The notes below the pieces were generated by a model. The model saw only the letters and a program-made list of their open reading frames with translations, searched no databases and was not told the origin of the DNA. From Scytolyngbya sp. HA4215-MV1 (GTDB lineage: Bacteria > Cyanobacteriota > Cyanobacteriia > Leptolyngbyales > Leptolyngbyaceae), in NCBI GenBank assembly GCA_019359045.1, contig JAHHIA010000002.1, positions 366,401 to 430,400 of the forward strand: a DNA stretch of 64,000 nt. The letters are read 5' to 3'. The position numbers were made by a program, and so were the translations under genes. This document shows positions 48,216 through 57,564 of this stretch, piece after piece. Each line of letters starts with the position of its first letter. Position 1 is the stretch's first letter.

Positions 48216-49340
48216 TTACTTGGCAGCGGCAACCTTAATCGTATCTAGTTCTGCCAGTACGCGAGTCGTAATCTCTTTCGGTAGGGGCAGATATCCCAGA
48301 TCTGCGGCAAACTTTTCTCCTTCATCGGATAAAGCCCACTTGACAAACGCTTTCATTGCATCTGCTTTTGCTTGATCAGGATACTGACCATATAACAACA
48401 GCCAGGTCAACCCATTGATTGGATAGGCATCCTTGGCTTCTGGATCAGGGACAGAAAGCGCAAAATCTTTGGGTAGTTCTACACCGGCGAAAGCTTTTGC
48501 TGAGGCTTCAGTCGAAGGCGCAATAAACGTACCTGCTTTGTTTTGCAGGGTTGCCATCTTGAGACCATTTTCCTTGGCATAGGAAAGCTCGGTATAACCG
48601 ATCGATCCTTTCGTTTGCTGTACTTGAGCAGTAACCCCTTCATTTCCTTTTGCACCCACGCCAGTCGGCCATTCAACTGACTTACCAGAACCCGCTTTCC
48701 AATTTGGACAAGCCGCTTTGATGTGGGTGGTGAAGATGAAGGTGGTGCCACTACCATCCGAACGGTGGATGAAAGTGATGGGATCAGCAGGTAGTTTTAC
48801 GCCTGAGTTATCTTTTGCAATCTTGGCATCGTTCCAGGTTTTAATCGACCCGTCCACAATTCCACAATAAGATTCGCGAGAGAGCTTCAGTCCTTCAGCA
48901 CCTTCCAAATTATAGGCAAAGACAACCGCCCCACCGGTCATAGGAATTTGGACTGGAACACCCAGTTCTTTGGGATACTTTGCCCGATCCTCATCTTTGA
49001 GCGGTGCATCGGTTGCCCCAAAATCTACTGTTTTTGCCAAAAATTGTTTGACACCAGCGCCGCTACCCACAGACTGATAGCTAATTTTGACGTTTGGGAA
49101 CTTTTTGTTGTATTCAGAAAACCAGGTTTGATACAGAGGAGCAGGAAAACTTGCACCTGCACCACTGATAGAGATATCAGCTCCACCAGCAGGTTTGGCA
49201 GTGGTCTCCGTTGCCGGACTGCCTGATGCATCTGGAGAACTGCTAGTCGTTGTTTGGGAACCACAGGAGCCTAAGCCAACCACCAACACCATCGCAGAGG
49301 TCAGACATGCCCAGCGGAGTGAATTCGGCGAAGAAATCAT
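48216..49340 (-). CDS. pstS: Phosphate-binding lipoprotein PstS
   Basis: 374 residues. Lipoprotein signal (AMVLVVGLGSCGS), then ISGAGASFPAPLYQTWFSEY (~56-75), the phosphate-contact residues in SVGSGAGVKQFLAKTVDFGATDAPL and HRSDGSGTTFIF. It captures phosphate in the periplasm for PstCAB. First gene of the run, so phosphate-limitation control would act upstream of it (see the candidate Pho box). Confidence 0.95.
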   Translation of the reverse strand: MISSPNSLRWACLTSAMVLVVGLGSCGSQTTTSSSPDASGSPATETTAKPAGGADISISGAGASFPAPLYQTWFSEYNKKFPNVKISYQSVGSGAGVKQFLAKTVDFGATDAPLKDEDRAKYPKELGVPVQIPMTGGAVVFAYNLEGAEGLKLSRESYCGIVDGSIKTWNDAKIAKDNSGVKLPADPITFIHRSDGSGTTFIFTTHIKAACPNWKAGSGKSVEWPTGVGAKGNEGVTAQVQQTKGSIGYTELSYAKENGLKMATLQNKAGTFIAPSTEASAKAFAGVELPKDFALSVPDPEAKDAYPINGLTWLLLYGQYPDQAKADAMKAFVKWALSDEGEKFAADLGYLPLPKEITTRVLAELDTIKVAAAK

Positions 49341-49388
49341 AAAATCTGGGATGTTTTACTAGTCAACAATCCTAAAACTACACCTCGA

Positions 49389-49407
49389 CCGTAAAGAGGA
49401 GGTTAAA
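49389..49407 (-). promoter_or_regulatory. Candidate Pho box upstream of pstS
   Basis: On the minus strand, two CTTTA-type half sites (TTTAACCT and CTTTACGG) are spaced 11 bases apart, 49-67 bases before the pstS start. This fits the tandem YTTAACY pattern of cyanobacterial PhoB/SphR boxes only partly: the second half site is degenerate. Confidence 0.35.
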
Positions 49408-49589
49408 GACCTCCATTCCTCCGGCTGTTTCTAGGTTCAATGAAAGTTCGAATCAATTCCCAAATCACTCGTAAAATGAACTGCTTGAACAGCCACTGTA
49501 ACGTTGAGATCTTGTTCGTAACTCAGAACAGCGGGCTAAATTTCAACCACTCGCGAATATCGATGCGATCGACATTGGTTGCAAGTTAA

Positions 49590-50042
49590 ATATCCATCTC
49601 ACACCTAATTTTAATCTCAGCAAAATTCGCAATTGCTAGCCACCACTCAGAGGCTGAAAGTACGAAAAGTCAGCATTTACAAGAGCTCGAAGCTTTTTTG
49701 AGAAGCTCTTTTTTGAATGGAAAAGAATTTGAATGGGATCTGACGAAGGGTCGCAACCCTATCGATGAAACAGCCCTAAAAGCTCAAATCGCTTGCTCTC
49801 AATCTTTTGCTCATTTAAAGTCTATCTTCGCAGATCTGAAGTTCAAATTTGAAGCTGAATAAAAGGAAAGAGAAATCGCTCAATCAAATTACGAATTAAT
49901 GCAAATGATTAAGTTTAAACGTGAATTGATAAGACTTCATGCTTTACGAAGCAATAAATCAGTATTTCTCCATGGACAGATTGCTAATGTTGTGCACTCT
50001 TCTGAGATTGGATATAATTACGGGCGAGTTAAAGTTCGATAG
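49590..50042 (+). pseudogene. Stop-interrupted reading frame upstream of the RNA-binding protein gene
   Basis: The frame after TAA at 49587 is open for 90 codons to TAA at 49860-49862 and then continues in the same frame for 59 more codons to TAG at 50042. The two halves (…DETALKAQIACSQSFAHLK… and …REIAQSNYELMQMIKFKRE…) look like one charged helical protein. No ATG or ribosome-binding site precedes the first half; an ATG at 49899 could start the second. It may be a decaying gene or a chance frame. No family recognised. Confidence 0.35.
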
Positions 50043-50125
50043 TAGATTCAGGAAGTTCCTTTGGTGAACATCCAACTTGTTCTATTCGAGCTAGCCCCTA
50101 AATTTTTTGGTCTGGAGAAGAGCGC

Positions 50126-50404
50126 GTGACTATCTACGTTGGTAACTTGTCCTTTCAGGCGACTGAAGAGGATGTACGTGATGTGTTTTCTGAATACGGT
50201 AAAGTGAGTCGAGTTAGCCTTCCCACAGATCGGGAAACGGGCAGAAAGAGGGGCTTTGCATTTGTTGAAATGGAGAGTGAGGCAGAGGAGGATGCTGCGA
50301 TCGCCGAACTAGACGGCGCAGAATGGCTCGGTCGGGAACTGAAAGTCAACAAGGCAAAACCTCGCGAGAATCGCAGTGGTAGTTTCTCCAAAGGACGTCC
50401 TTAG
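50126..50404 (+). CDS. RRM-type RNA-binding protein (Rbp)
   Basis: 92 residues from GTG 50126 after GGAGAAGAG. One RNA-recognition motif: RNP2 IYVGNLSF (residues 3-10) and RNP1 KRGFAFVEM (~41-49). The short Gly/Ser tail is typical of cyanobacterial Rbp proteins, some of which are cold-induced or help target mRNAs to thylakoid membranes. Its stop overlaps the 3' end of convergent pgsA by four bases. Confidence 0.94.
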   Translation: MTIYVGNLSFQATEEDVRDVFSEYGKVSRVSLPTDRETGRKRGFAFVEMESEAEEDAAIAELDGAEWLGRELKVNKAKPRENRSGSFSKGRP

Positions 50405-50955
50405 CGATCGCCTTCAAGGGTTCTCCCGGTGCTCTCTACAGACTGTGGTAAGAGGTAGATAGCACCGGAGATCAGGGTTAATGCAACAGAAAGCCAAAAA
50501 GCCACCAGGGTTGTCACGCGCCATGTCTCAGGCAAGGGCGCAATTAGTAGTGAAATCGCGGCGATTTGGCTGACTGTTTTGATCTTACCCCACCCGTTTG
50601 CACCTGCAATGGTCGTTCCACCTTGTAGGCTTGGATTGACTCGCCAACCTGCGATCGTCAACTCTCTTGCCAAAATCAAAAACACCCCCCAGGCTGGCAA
50701 TTGCCCCAATTCCACCAAAGCCAGGAAGGGTGCCAGGACTAATAATTTATCCACCAGGGGATCAAGGAACTTGCCTAACTCAGTCACCTGGTTAAGTTTG
50801 CGAGCGAGATAACCATCCAGCCAATCTGTACCAGCGCAGAGCAAGAAGATGCCCAGACTAAGCCAACGCAGTGCGATCGTGGGATGGTGTAACCCATAGA
50901 GTAAAAAGGGGACTCCCAATAACCGAGAGAGTGTTACCCAAGTGGGAAGGTTCAT
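50401..50955 (-). CDS. pgsA: CDP-diacylglycerol-glycerol-3-phosphate 3-phosphatidyltransferase
   Basis: 184 residues with about five helices. The CDP-alcohol transferase motif DWLDGYLARKLNQVTELGKF(L)DPLVDK (~44-70) is intact. It makes phosphatidylglycerophosphate, precursor of phosphatidylglycerol, an essential thylakoid lipid. Its ATG overlaps the stop of the upstream secreted-protein gene by four bases, so they are coupled. Confidence 0.95.
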   Translation of the reverse strand: MNLPTWVTLSRLLGVPFLLYGLHHPTIALRWLSLGIFLLCAGTDWLDGYLARKLNQVTELGKFLDPLVDKLLVLAPFLALVELGQLPAWGVFLILARELTIAGWRVNPSLQGGTTIAGANGWGKIKTVSQIAAISLLIAPLPETWRVTTLVAFWLSVALTLISGAIYLLPQSVESTGRTLEGDR

Positions 50956-51932
50956 TCTTTCGATTGAAATAGCATGTCGATAGAAGTTTGGGTGCTAAAT
51001 GATGTCTCTCCAGGGGCACCCGATCGCGTTGTCGTAATTTCATTGTTCGATTGCACCGATACAGTGGAACGCATCGGCAACAGTTGATTCAGCCGCAACA
51101 TCACCTTGCCCTGCCCTTGAGATTTGAGCGACTTTAGCGTCATCAGCACATCGGTCGGCAACCCTGGTTGGGTCATTTTTTGAGATTTGGCTTCTTGTTC
51201 TAAGTTGACATCAAGCGTGGCAATGCCATTTTGCAACGACGCCAGTTGATAAGTTGCTGTCTGGATCATGCGGATGCCATTCACACTGATGGGAGAAGAA
51301 AGTCGCCAACTTGCCCCTTTGCCCACCGCTGCTTCTGGCATGGGAGCCGAAAACTGGCTGCTCGACTGAGCCAATTGCTCTAAGGTTTGTCGAGTCGTAC
51401 TATCTAGCCCTTCGGGAAAGCTAAAACTCCCTGATTTAGATTGACCGCGATCGTCCATGACAAAAGAACCGCGAATTCCAATCAGTTTTTGGTTTTGGGC
51501 TTTGACCGCATCCATCACGGGTTTAGGCACCGCTGGATCGGCAATCACATCGACGTTGGTATAGCGAAACTGGTAGTGAATATCGCCATTTGCGTCAATG
51601 TGGGTGACTTGTGTCTCCATCGTCATAACACTGGTGGGCACTTTGACCTGAGGAATGGGATTGCCCGCAACGGTCATTGCCATATCCATTGCCAGGGTTA
51701 AGGTGGCAACTTGGCGAGCGTTGACCACGGGCTTAAAGCGAATGGGTTGTCGGGGTTCGGCACCCGGGTTGAGCAATTCTACCTGGGGGGGAGCGGTGCG
51801 ATCGACGGTGGAAGCGGGCGGACTTTGCCCAATGACAGTGGGAGAAGCAGCGGCAAGGGGCAGGGGGTGGGGCAACAGATTCGCTACAACCGTCGCCAAA
51901 AACAATCCAGCGCTCAAAAATCTTTTTTTCAT
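50952..51932 (-). CDS. Secreted protein of unknown function
   Basis: 326 residues. A signal peptide (FLSAGLFLATVVANLLPHP, cleavage near LAAA-S) precedes a Pro-rich linker and a beta-rich body from ~70 onward (ATLTLAMDMAMTVAGNPIPQ and later YTNVDVIADPAVPKPVMDAV). No catalytic motif recognised; a lipid- or ligand-binding beta fold is possible. Coupled to pgsA by an ATGA overlap. Confidence 0.75.
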   Translation of the reverse strand: MKKRFLSAGLFLATVVANLLPHPLPLAAASPTVIGQSPPASTVDRTAPPQVELLNPGAEPRQPIRFKPVVNARQVATLTLAMDMAMTVAGNPIPQVKVPTSVMTMETQVTHIDANGDIHYQFRYTNVDVIADPAVPKPVMDAVKAQNQKLIGIRGSFVMDDRGQSKSGSFSFPEGLDSTTRQTLEQLAQSSSQFSAPMPEAAVGKGASWRLSSPISVNGIRMIQTATYQLASLQNGIATLDVNLEQEAKSQKMTQPGLPTDVLMTLKSLKSQGQGKVMLRLNQLLPMRSTVSVQSNNEITTTRSGAPGETSFSTQTSIDMLFQSKE

Positions 51933-51953
51933 AATTGGGTATGGGCTACTCCT

Positions 51954-52217
51954 TTATCCTCCATGGCGGTTGACTTCTTGCTGCAACCAATCATCAACCG
52001 GTTGCCCATCCTTACGACGCAATTCGATTTCGATCACCATTACTTGCTTAGAGCCGGGCGGAGCGGGCTTTTGGTGAAACAAGATATCGTAGGCTGCGGG
52101 ATCTTCTTTTCGTTCTTTGAGCCAATCTTGCACTTTGGTTGTAGCAAAAAATGACTGTCCCTGCTCAAACATGCGAGTAATTTGCATTTTCAGGGTGTAA
52201 GGGTCGAAGCGGGGCAT
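51954..52217 (-). CDS. Small conserved-looking hypothetical protein
   Basis: 87 residues, start ATG 52217 (MPRFDPYTLKMQITRMFEQG). Mixed alpha/beta pattern with no Cys, no signal or membrane segment. It sits 21 bases upstream of the secreted-protein gene, same strand, and probably belongs to that transcript. Function unknown. Confidence 0.65.
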   Translation of the reverse strand: MPRFDPYTLKMQITRMFEQGQSFFATTKVQDWLKERKEDPAAYDILFHQKPAPPGSKQVMVIEIELRRKDGQPVDDWLQQEVNRHGG

Positions 52218-52251
52218 CGTAAACCCTCATAAGCTTGACAACGACATTATT

Positions 52252-52446
52252 CTAACTGTTCTCCTGTTGCGACTGACGAAGCAGGCGATCGTCTGCGGTT
52301 GGTGGCGCTTCGAGCCAGGGACTCGTTCCTGCCATCGCTTTAAGTTGCAGCAGACCCAAAGTTTCACAACGATCGGGATCACTTGGTGTTGTTAAGTGGC
52401 AGTATGCGTTGGAACGAAGTTTCAATGCATGCGACTCTAAATTCAT
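52252..52446 (-). CDS. Possible 64-residue hypothetical protein
   Basis: From ATG 52446 (MNLESHALKLRSNAYCHLT). Helical start, then a Gln-rich tail. A longer frame to 52575 would overlap the histidine kinase 3' end, so the shorter start is used. It lies between the kinase and the small 87-residue gene on the same strand. Unrecognised. Confidence 0.45.
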   Translation of the reverse strand: MNLESHALKLRSNAYCHLTTPSDPDRCETLGLLQLKAMAGTSPWLEAPPTADDRLLRQSQQENS

Positions 52447-52478
52447 AGCTTGATTCAGCAACGCTGAATCGAGATCAC

Positions 52479-55400
52479 TCAGGCAAGAGGTAAAGTAAAC
52501 CAGAAGGTTGCCCCACCGCCAGGGGTATCGTATACGCCAATCTCGCCCCCATGTGCCGTGATAATTTGCCGACATAGATATAGCCCCAGAGCAATGCCAG
52601 TGAGATGGGGGCTGTCTTCTCCTTTGGCATAGAGTTTGAACAAGCGGCTGGTTTGTTCTGGCTTAATACCAACGCCATTGTCTGCGATCGCACAACGGAG
52701 CATGGGTTGAGAAGAAACCCCATCCTCGCTGCCAGGAAGTTCCAGGTTGGCACTCAAGATCAGATGCAGACCCGGCAAATTATGTTGCAAGGCATTGGTA
52801 ATAAGATTCGTTATGACTCGGCGCAGTTGTAGGGCATCGACGAAGACCAGGGGCAGGTCTAAGGGTACCTGGTTGGTTCGTTGTACCCGATCGGTTTGCA
52901 GTAAGGGTTCAAGATCATTCAGGATTTCGACCATGAGTTGCCCAAAGTTGAGCGGCGCACATTGCAGACTCAGACTCTGATCAGCCAACAGAGACTTAAT
53001 TAATTCAAGTTGGCGTTCGCCACTCTGGATCATGAGTTCCAACTTGGGGCGAGGGATGGCAACGGTCTCTCCTGATTTCCGTCGCAGGTGTTTCAGCAAC
53101 ATCAAAGTTCCCATGATAGGGGTTCGCAGGTCATGAGCCACCGCATGCAACAAGATTTCCTTCAAGTGATTTAACGCTTGCAGTTCTCTCATGTTGTGTT
53201 GCAGTTGCATGGTGCGCTCCTGCACTTGATGCTCCAGGCTACCTGCAAGTTTTTTCAGTTGTTGATAAAGCTGTCCCTGTTGAATGGCAATTTCAATCTG
53301 TGTGGCGAGTTGTTCCAGCAGTTCCACTTCAAAGCGTTGCCACTGACGCGGTGCAGAACATTGGTTGATTGCCAGTAATCCAAACATGCGCCCGTCTTGC
53401 ATGATCGGTGCACCAATACCAGCTTTAATCTGACAGAGTTCGTAATACTCCATCAAAAAAGGCGTCATAGGAATCTGGCTGGAGTCATGGTTGACCCGGA
53501 TTTGACCGGGCGGAAACAGGGCGCGAATTTCTTCGGAAGCACAGGCATTGGAGACTGTGCCTAAAAGCGATCGCCAGTGGGAATCGACGGATTCAGCCAC
53601 CACTTGAAATTGTCCATTTTCCTTAAGAAGGCTGATAAATACCCGATCGGCTTGCAGAAACTGGCGGATTTCTGCCACGGTTGTATCCAGAATTTCTTCC
53701 AGATTAAGCGATTGACGAATCCGAAGGGCAATTTCGTTTAATAAGCGATCGCGTCGTGCGGCTCGTTGCAATCGAGCTTCTGCCTGCTTGCGTTCGGTGA
53801 TATCAAACCCGGTTCCCAGCGCTGCATTGTGTCCTTCAAAGAAAACAGGGGCCGCGGTGTAGTCGATCCAGCGTTCTTCCCCGTTTTTGGTAATGATTTT
53901 TATTTCGTATTGGGGAGGAACGGCTTCTCCCCGCTGTCGTGCTAAGCCCCGCTGACGCACCATTTCTCGACAGTCGGGATGGACGATTTCCCAAAATTTC
54001 ATTGCCATCAGCTCTTGCTGGGAGTAGCCAGTGATGACTTCGGTCGTGGGATTAATGTACCGAAACTGCGTTCCTTGATAGACCAAAATAATGCAGGCAG
54101 CAGTTTCAGCCACACTGCGAAATCGGGCTTCGCTTTGCTGGAGGGCGGCTTCGGCACGCTTGCGATCGCTGACATCTTCAAACGCCAGCCCCACACAATT
54201 GTTGGGCAACGAAAATGCCTTCGTCGAAAAAATGCTTTCTGCCACAAATTCATCGGCATACTGCAACTCACCCAGATCGCAAACCGTTTTGGAACGAATC
54301 ACCTCGGCGTAGAGTTGGGGATACTCGGTCTGTGGCAAGCAAGGAAAAACCTCAGCGATCGATTTGCCAATTAGATCCTGGCGACCTGTTTTGACATTCA
54401 AAATTTCGGCAGCTGCGCGGTTCAGTTCAACCAAACGAAAACTTTGCAGATCCTCCAAATTTTCTAGATGCCAAACAATGACCCCAATCTGCATATTGCG
54501 CACAATATCGGCATACAGCTGAATGCGTTCTTCCGCGCGCTTGAGGTCAGAGATATCTTCCACCATCCCAATAGAAAATTGGGGATTGCCTGCCCCATCT
54601 CGAACCAGAGAGTTGGTCAAGCGTACCCACAAGGGTTGCCCATCTTTTCGGATATGGCGTTTTTCCATTTGGTAATGGTCGCGCGCACCCGCGATCATCT
54701 GATTGAACAAGTCCAGGTCAGCGGCGATATCCTCAGGATGGGTCAATTGCTTAAAGGTCATTTGCTTCAGCTCTGCCGCACTGTAGCCCAACATGGTTTG
54801 CAGCGCCGCATTGCTGTCTATGATTTTGCCATCTAGGCTGTCCATGCCGATGCCGATCGCGGCATGCTCAAACATACTGCGACAACGCAGGTCACTCTCT
54901 CGTAGCGCGGCTTCTGCCTGTCTGCGATCGGTCATATTTTGCATGGTGCCCGTGATTCCAGATGCGTTCACCTCAACTTGCTCCACCACCACTCGCTCAG
55001 TTCCATCAGGCATGATCAGGCGATATTCTAACGAGTAAGGTTGCCGATCGCAGATCGCTTGCCAGAGCGCTTGTTCAACCTTGTCTCGATCGGCTGGATG
55101 CACCGCTTCTAGTAAGCGTGCTTGATTGGGCGCAAACATGCCCGGGTGATGTCCCAAAATGCGATACATTTCATCGGACCAGCGCAACGGATAGTGAAAA
55201 AACGCATCCAGCATCGTGCCGATCGGTTCAGCAAAAAATTGTGACAAATCCAAATCCCAATTGCCCACTTGGGCAATTCGCTGAGCATTTGCAAGGCTAG
55301 CTTCGCTCCGGCGCAGACGACTTTCTGCCTGTTGCCGTTCTGCCACCGCAGTTGCCAGGATCAGGGTGGTTATGGCAACCACCCCCATAAAGGTTTGCAA

Positions 55401-56252
55401 CAGCAAAATCGCTTGTTGCTCATAGGCACTGCCTGCCATGACAACAAAGGGTCCCCGCTTTTGAGAAACGCCGCCGATCGCAATGATTGAAATTAGCAAG
55501 CTCGAAGAAAAGGCACCCACCTGCCCAAATCGCAAGACAGCCCAGACGGTCAATGGAAAAGGCAAATATTCCAAAGGGTATTGGGAGGCTTCCAGTCCCG
55601 ATCGTGCTCCAAATACAAAGCCACTGATGGCAACCAGGCAAACCAGGCAAATCAAGGCTTCGAGGACTCGTCGCTGCCGATGCAAAACCTTGCCCCAATC
55701 ATGCCAGGTCAAAATGACCGGTGTAATGACCAGGATGCCCATGCCATTTTCTAGCCAACTTTTCCACCAGTTTTGGCTAAGCAACTCCCAGGTCAAAGCA
55801 CCCGCCAGATAAGATGCCGCTGTGCTAACGGTGGCATTAACGATCGGCGATACCATCGCAGCCAAGGTAATGAGCCAGAGGGCATCCTGCAAACGATCCA
55901 GCGTAGGACGAAACCCCACCCGGCGCAATAAATAAGTTGCGGTCAAGGCTTGTAGCGTGGCTGCGATCGCCGAGCCAAGCGAGATCAGCAAGGCAATGCC
56001 CCAGGGTTTATCTAACATCATTGACAGGGCTACCCCAAAAGCTCCCATCGCTACCCCGACCCAAATACGCCGCCCCAAAAGTAAAAAGGCTGCTACTGCA
56101 ATACCTGAGGGTAGCCAAACCGGGGAAGCTTGGATCGTTTCTTGCCCCAGATTGAGTGTAATAATCGAGAGCTTTGCTGTGAAAAAGTAAGTTACGACGA
56201 TCGCACAGATCGACCGCACAGACTGCCCAATCCGCTCCTGCATCAAGAGCAT
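52479..56252 (-). CDS. MASE1-PAS-GAF sensor histidine kinase
   Basis: 1257 residues. N-terminal MASE1-type sensor with about eight helices (~15-305; ends LILATAVAERQQAESRLRRS). About four PAS/PAC units follow (~320-825; PAC ends MTDRRQAEAAL, ISDLKRAE, VSDRKRAEAAL, ITERKQAEARL). A GAF domain lies at ~850-1000 (LNLEEILDTTVAEIRQFLQA). The kinase core has HisKA AVAHDLRTPIMGTLMLLKHL and HATPase NLITNALQHN with DNGVGI and GIALGLYLC. Membrane sensor with cytoplasmic kinase output. No REC domain or response regulator is adjacent, so it is an orphan kinase here. Confidence 0.92.
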   Translation of the reverse strand: MLLMQERIGQSVRSICAIVVTYFFTAKLSIITLNLGQETIQASPVWLPSGIAVAAFLLLGRRIWVGVAMGAFGVALSMMLDKPWGIALLISLGSAIAATLQALTATYLLRRVGFRPTLDRLQDALWLITLAAMVSPIVNATVSTAASYLAGALTWELLSQNWWKSWLENGMGILVITPVILTWHDWGKVLHRQRRVLEALICLVCLVAISGFVFGARSGLEASQYPLEYLPFPLTVWAVLRFGQVGAFSSSLLISIIAIGGVSQKRGPFVVMAGSAYEQQAILLLQTFMGVVAITTLILATAVAERQQAESRLRRSEASLANAQRIAQVGNWDLDLSQFFAEPIGTMLDAFFHYPLRWSDEMYRILGHHPGMFAPNQARLLEAVHPADRDKVEQALWQAICDRQPYSLEYRLIMPDGTERVVVEQVEVNASGITGTMQNMTDRRQAEAALRESDLRCRSMFEHAAIGIGMDSLDGKIIDSNAALQTMLGYSAAELKQMTFKQLTHPEDIAADLDLFNQMIAGARDHYQMEKRHIRKDGQPLWVRLTNSLVRDGAGNPQFSIGMVEDISDLKRAEERIQLYADIVRNMQIGVIVWHLENLEDLQSFRLVELNRAAAEILNVKTGRQDLIGKSIAEVFPCLPQTEYPQLYAEVIRSKTVCDLGELQYADEFVAESIFSTKAFSLPNNCVGLAFEDVSDRKRAEAALQQSEARFRSVAETAACIILVYQGTQFRYINPTTEVITGYSQQELMAMKFWEIVHPDCREMVRQRGLARQRGEAVPPQYEIKIITKNGEERWIDYTAAPVFFEGHNAALGTGFDITERKQAEARLQRAARRDRLLNEIALRIRQSLNLEEILDTTVAEIRQFLQADRVFISLLKENGQFQVVAESVDSHWRSLLGTVSNACASEEIRALFPPGQIRVNHDSSQIPMTPFLMEYYELCQIKAGIGAPIMQDGRMFGLLAINQCSAPRQWQRFEVELLEQLATQIEIAIQQGQLYQQLKKLAGSLEHQVQERTMQLQHNMRELQALNHLKEILLHAVAHDLRTPIMGTLMLLKHLRRKSGETVAIPRPKLELMIQSGERQLELIKSLLADQSLSLQCAPLNFGQLMVEILNDLEPLLQTDRVQRTNQVPLDLPLVFVDALQLRRVITNLITNALQHNLPGLHLILSANLELPGSEDGVSSQPMLRCAIADNGVGIKPEQTSRLFKLYAKGEDSPHLTGIALGLYLCRQIITAHGGEIGVYDTPGGGATFWFTLPLA

Positions 56253-56764
56253 TGGAAATCGTTCAACAAGGGAATCATTCGCACCATCAATTCAGCAGTC
56301 ATGCAGGGATTCTTTCAGGACATCAACATAAAGCAGATTCCCGCTGGTCTTTGAGGATCTGGCAAAACCACCACACCCTCTTGACATTCATAAGAAATGA
56401 TTACTCATTTCAAAGATACAGCGAGAAGTTACGCTACCAGGCTGCAGACAAAGTTAGTTACACATCAGCACGAACAGCAGATCGTTCAGAGGGAAACCTG
56501 CTCACAACTTGCAGTCGCTTGTCATACAGCCACAAACACATACCACTAACCTGCCGCGATTAGCCAATTTCCGCCTTCCCCCAGAAGGGTGACCCCAAAC
56601 TAGCAATTATTGTGGTGAGCAACAAGATATTGCACTCCTGATGCTTTCCATCTTCTTGATGGAGGACCTCTGGGAGTCTATGGCTCATGAAGTGAGCAAT
56701 CTCACAAATCTGAGGATGAAAGGGGCGATCGGGCAGAAAAAGAAGGGCTGAGCCAGATAAGGAT
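56253..56764. other. Intergenic region without a supported gene
   Basis: About 510 bases between the histidine kinase start and DUF2103. A 103-codon plus frame (56252-56563) is open but has a His/Ser-rich composition, no ribosome-binding site and no known motif. Short inverted pieces (CATCTTCTTGATG, 56648-56660) occur. Nothing else seen. Confidence 0.5.
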
Positions 56765-57058
56765 TCAGTTGCGAATCACTTTGGCGATCGCTCTCTCTAA
56801 GCTTTCTTGCTCTAAACTCGTCAAAATAAAAACTTCTTGCACCGTTTTTCCTTTCCGCGCCAATAGCTTGAAGCCACCCCGAATGGGCACAGACACCTTA
56901 AGTTGTAACTGGGGAATATTCCCTCTGACGGGGCTAATCACACCCGGTGTAATTGTGGTAATACCAGGTTGCTCAGTCAATCGCTCCAAAATTGGGATCA
57001 GTCCAGCGACGTGAGTAGAGTGATTTCGGACTAATCGACCAGAATTGGGCTTTGCCAT
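56765..57058 (-). CDS. DUF2103 family protein
   Basis: 97 residues from ATG 57058 (MAKPNSGRLVRNHSTHVAGL). The conserved part LTEQPGITTITPGVISPVRG and RGGFKLLARKGKTVQEVF fit DUF2103, annotated as metal-binding in cyanobacteria. The longer frame to 57172 starts inside the ClpS region and is not used. It follows clpS by 110 bases on the same strand. Confidence 0.78.
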   Translation of the reverse strand: MAKPNSGRLVRNHSTHVAGLIPILERLTEQPGITTITPGVISPVRGNIPQLQLKVSVPIRGGFKLLARKGKTVQEVFILTSLEQESLERAIAKVIRN

Positions 57059-57168
57059 TACAGCGAGAGGGATAAAAGATGGGTTACAAAATACTTCTCT
57101 AAAAGTAACGTATTCTTTGCTTTCTAAGTAAGCTGAGTTGCCGAATTGACTTCGGTTTCTCACTCGGC

Positions 57169-57492
57169 TCAAGCAGCTTCTAAAGGAGCCATGGTTAAGC
57201 CTTCCATGCCCAACTGCATGTGATAAAGCTCAGCCTGTTCTTGCGGTCCTACCCAAACGATCGCCTGACCTTCAAAATGGATTTGGTTGGTCAAATTCCA
57301 GGCTCGATCGCCATTCATGCCGGGAATATATTTCATCAAACATTCAGCGACATGTTGAAACGTATTGAAGTCATCGTTGAGGACAATGACCTTGTAATTT
57401 GGGTAGGTTTGTTTGGTCGTTTCTTTAGACCGCTCAGGCGCTTTTGTCGGTGAGGCTACCGCATGAAAAACAGTGCAAGTCACTATTGTCAT
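57169..57492 (-). CDS. clpS: ClpS adaptor protein
   Basis: 107 residues from ATG 57492. The core YKVIVLNDDFNTFQHVAECL (~33-52), then the helical region with QIHFEGQAIVWVGPQEQAEL and MEGLTMAPLE, matches ClpS. It hands N-degron substrates to ClpA/ClpC of the Clp protease. The lower case of residues at the peptide pocket cannot be judged. A longer frame to 57531 is not needed. Confidence 0.9.
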   Translation of the reverse strand: MTIVTCTVFHAVASPTKAPERSKETTKQTYPNYKVIVLNDDFNTFQHVAECLMKYIPGMNGDRAWNLTNQIHFEGQAIVWVGPQEQAELYHMQLGMEGLTMAPLEAA

Positions 57493-57564
57493 AAAGCAGT
57501 TCCTAGAAAAAACCTGATACCGGATAAACATCGTTTTCCCACCAGTGTAACGCTTGCGATGGCA

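Noticed and set aside
49436-49460. tRNA T-loop-like GTTCGAATC
   Set aside because: No acceptor stem, anticodon arm or CCA-side pairing can be built around it.
56252-56563. 103-codon plus-strand frame
   Set aside because: No ribosome-binding site, skewed His/Ser composition and no recognisable motif; lies in the promoter region of the histidine kinase.
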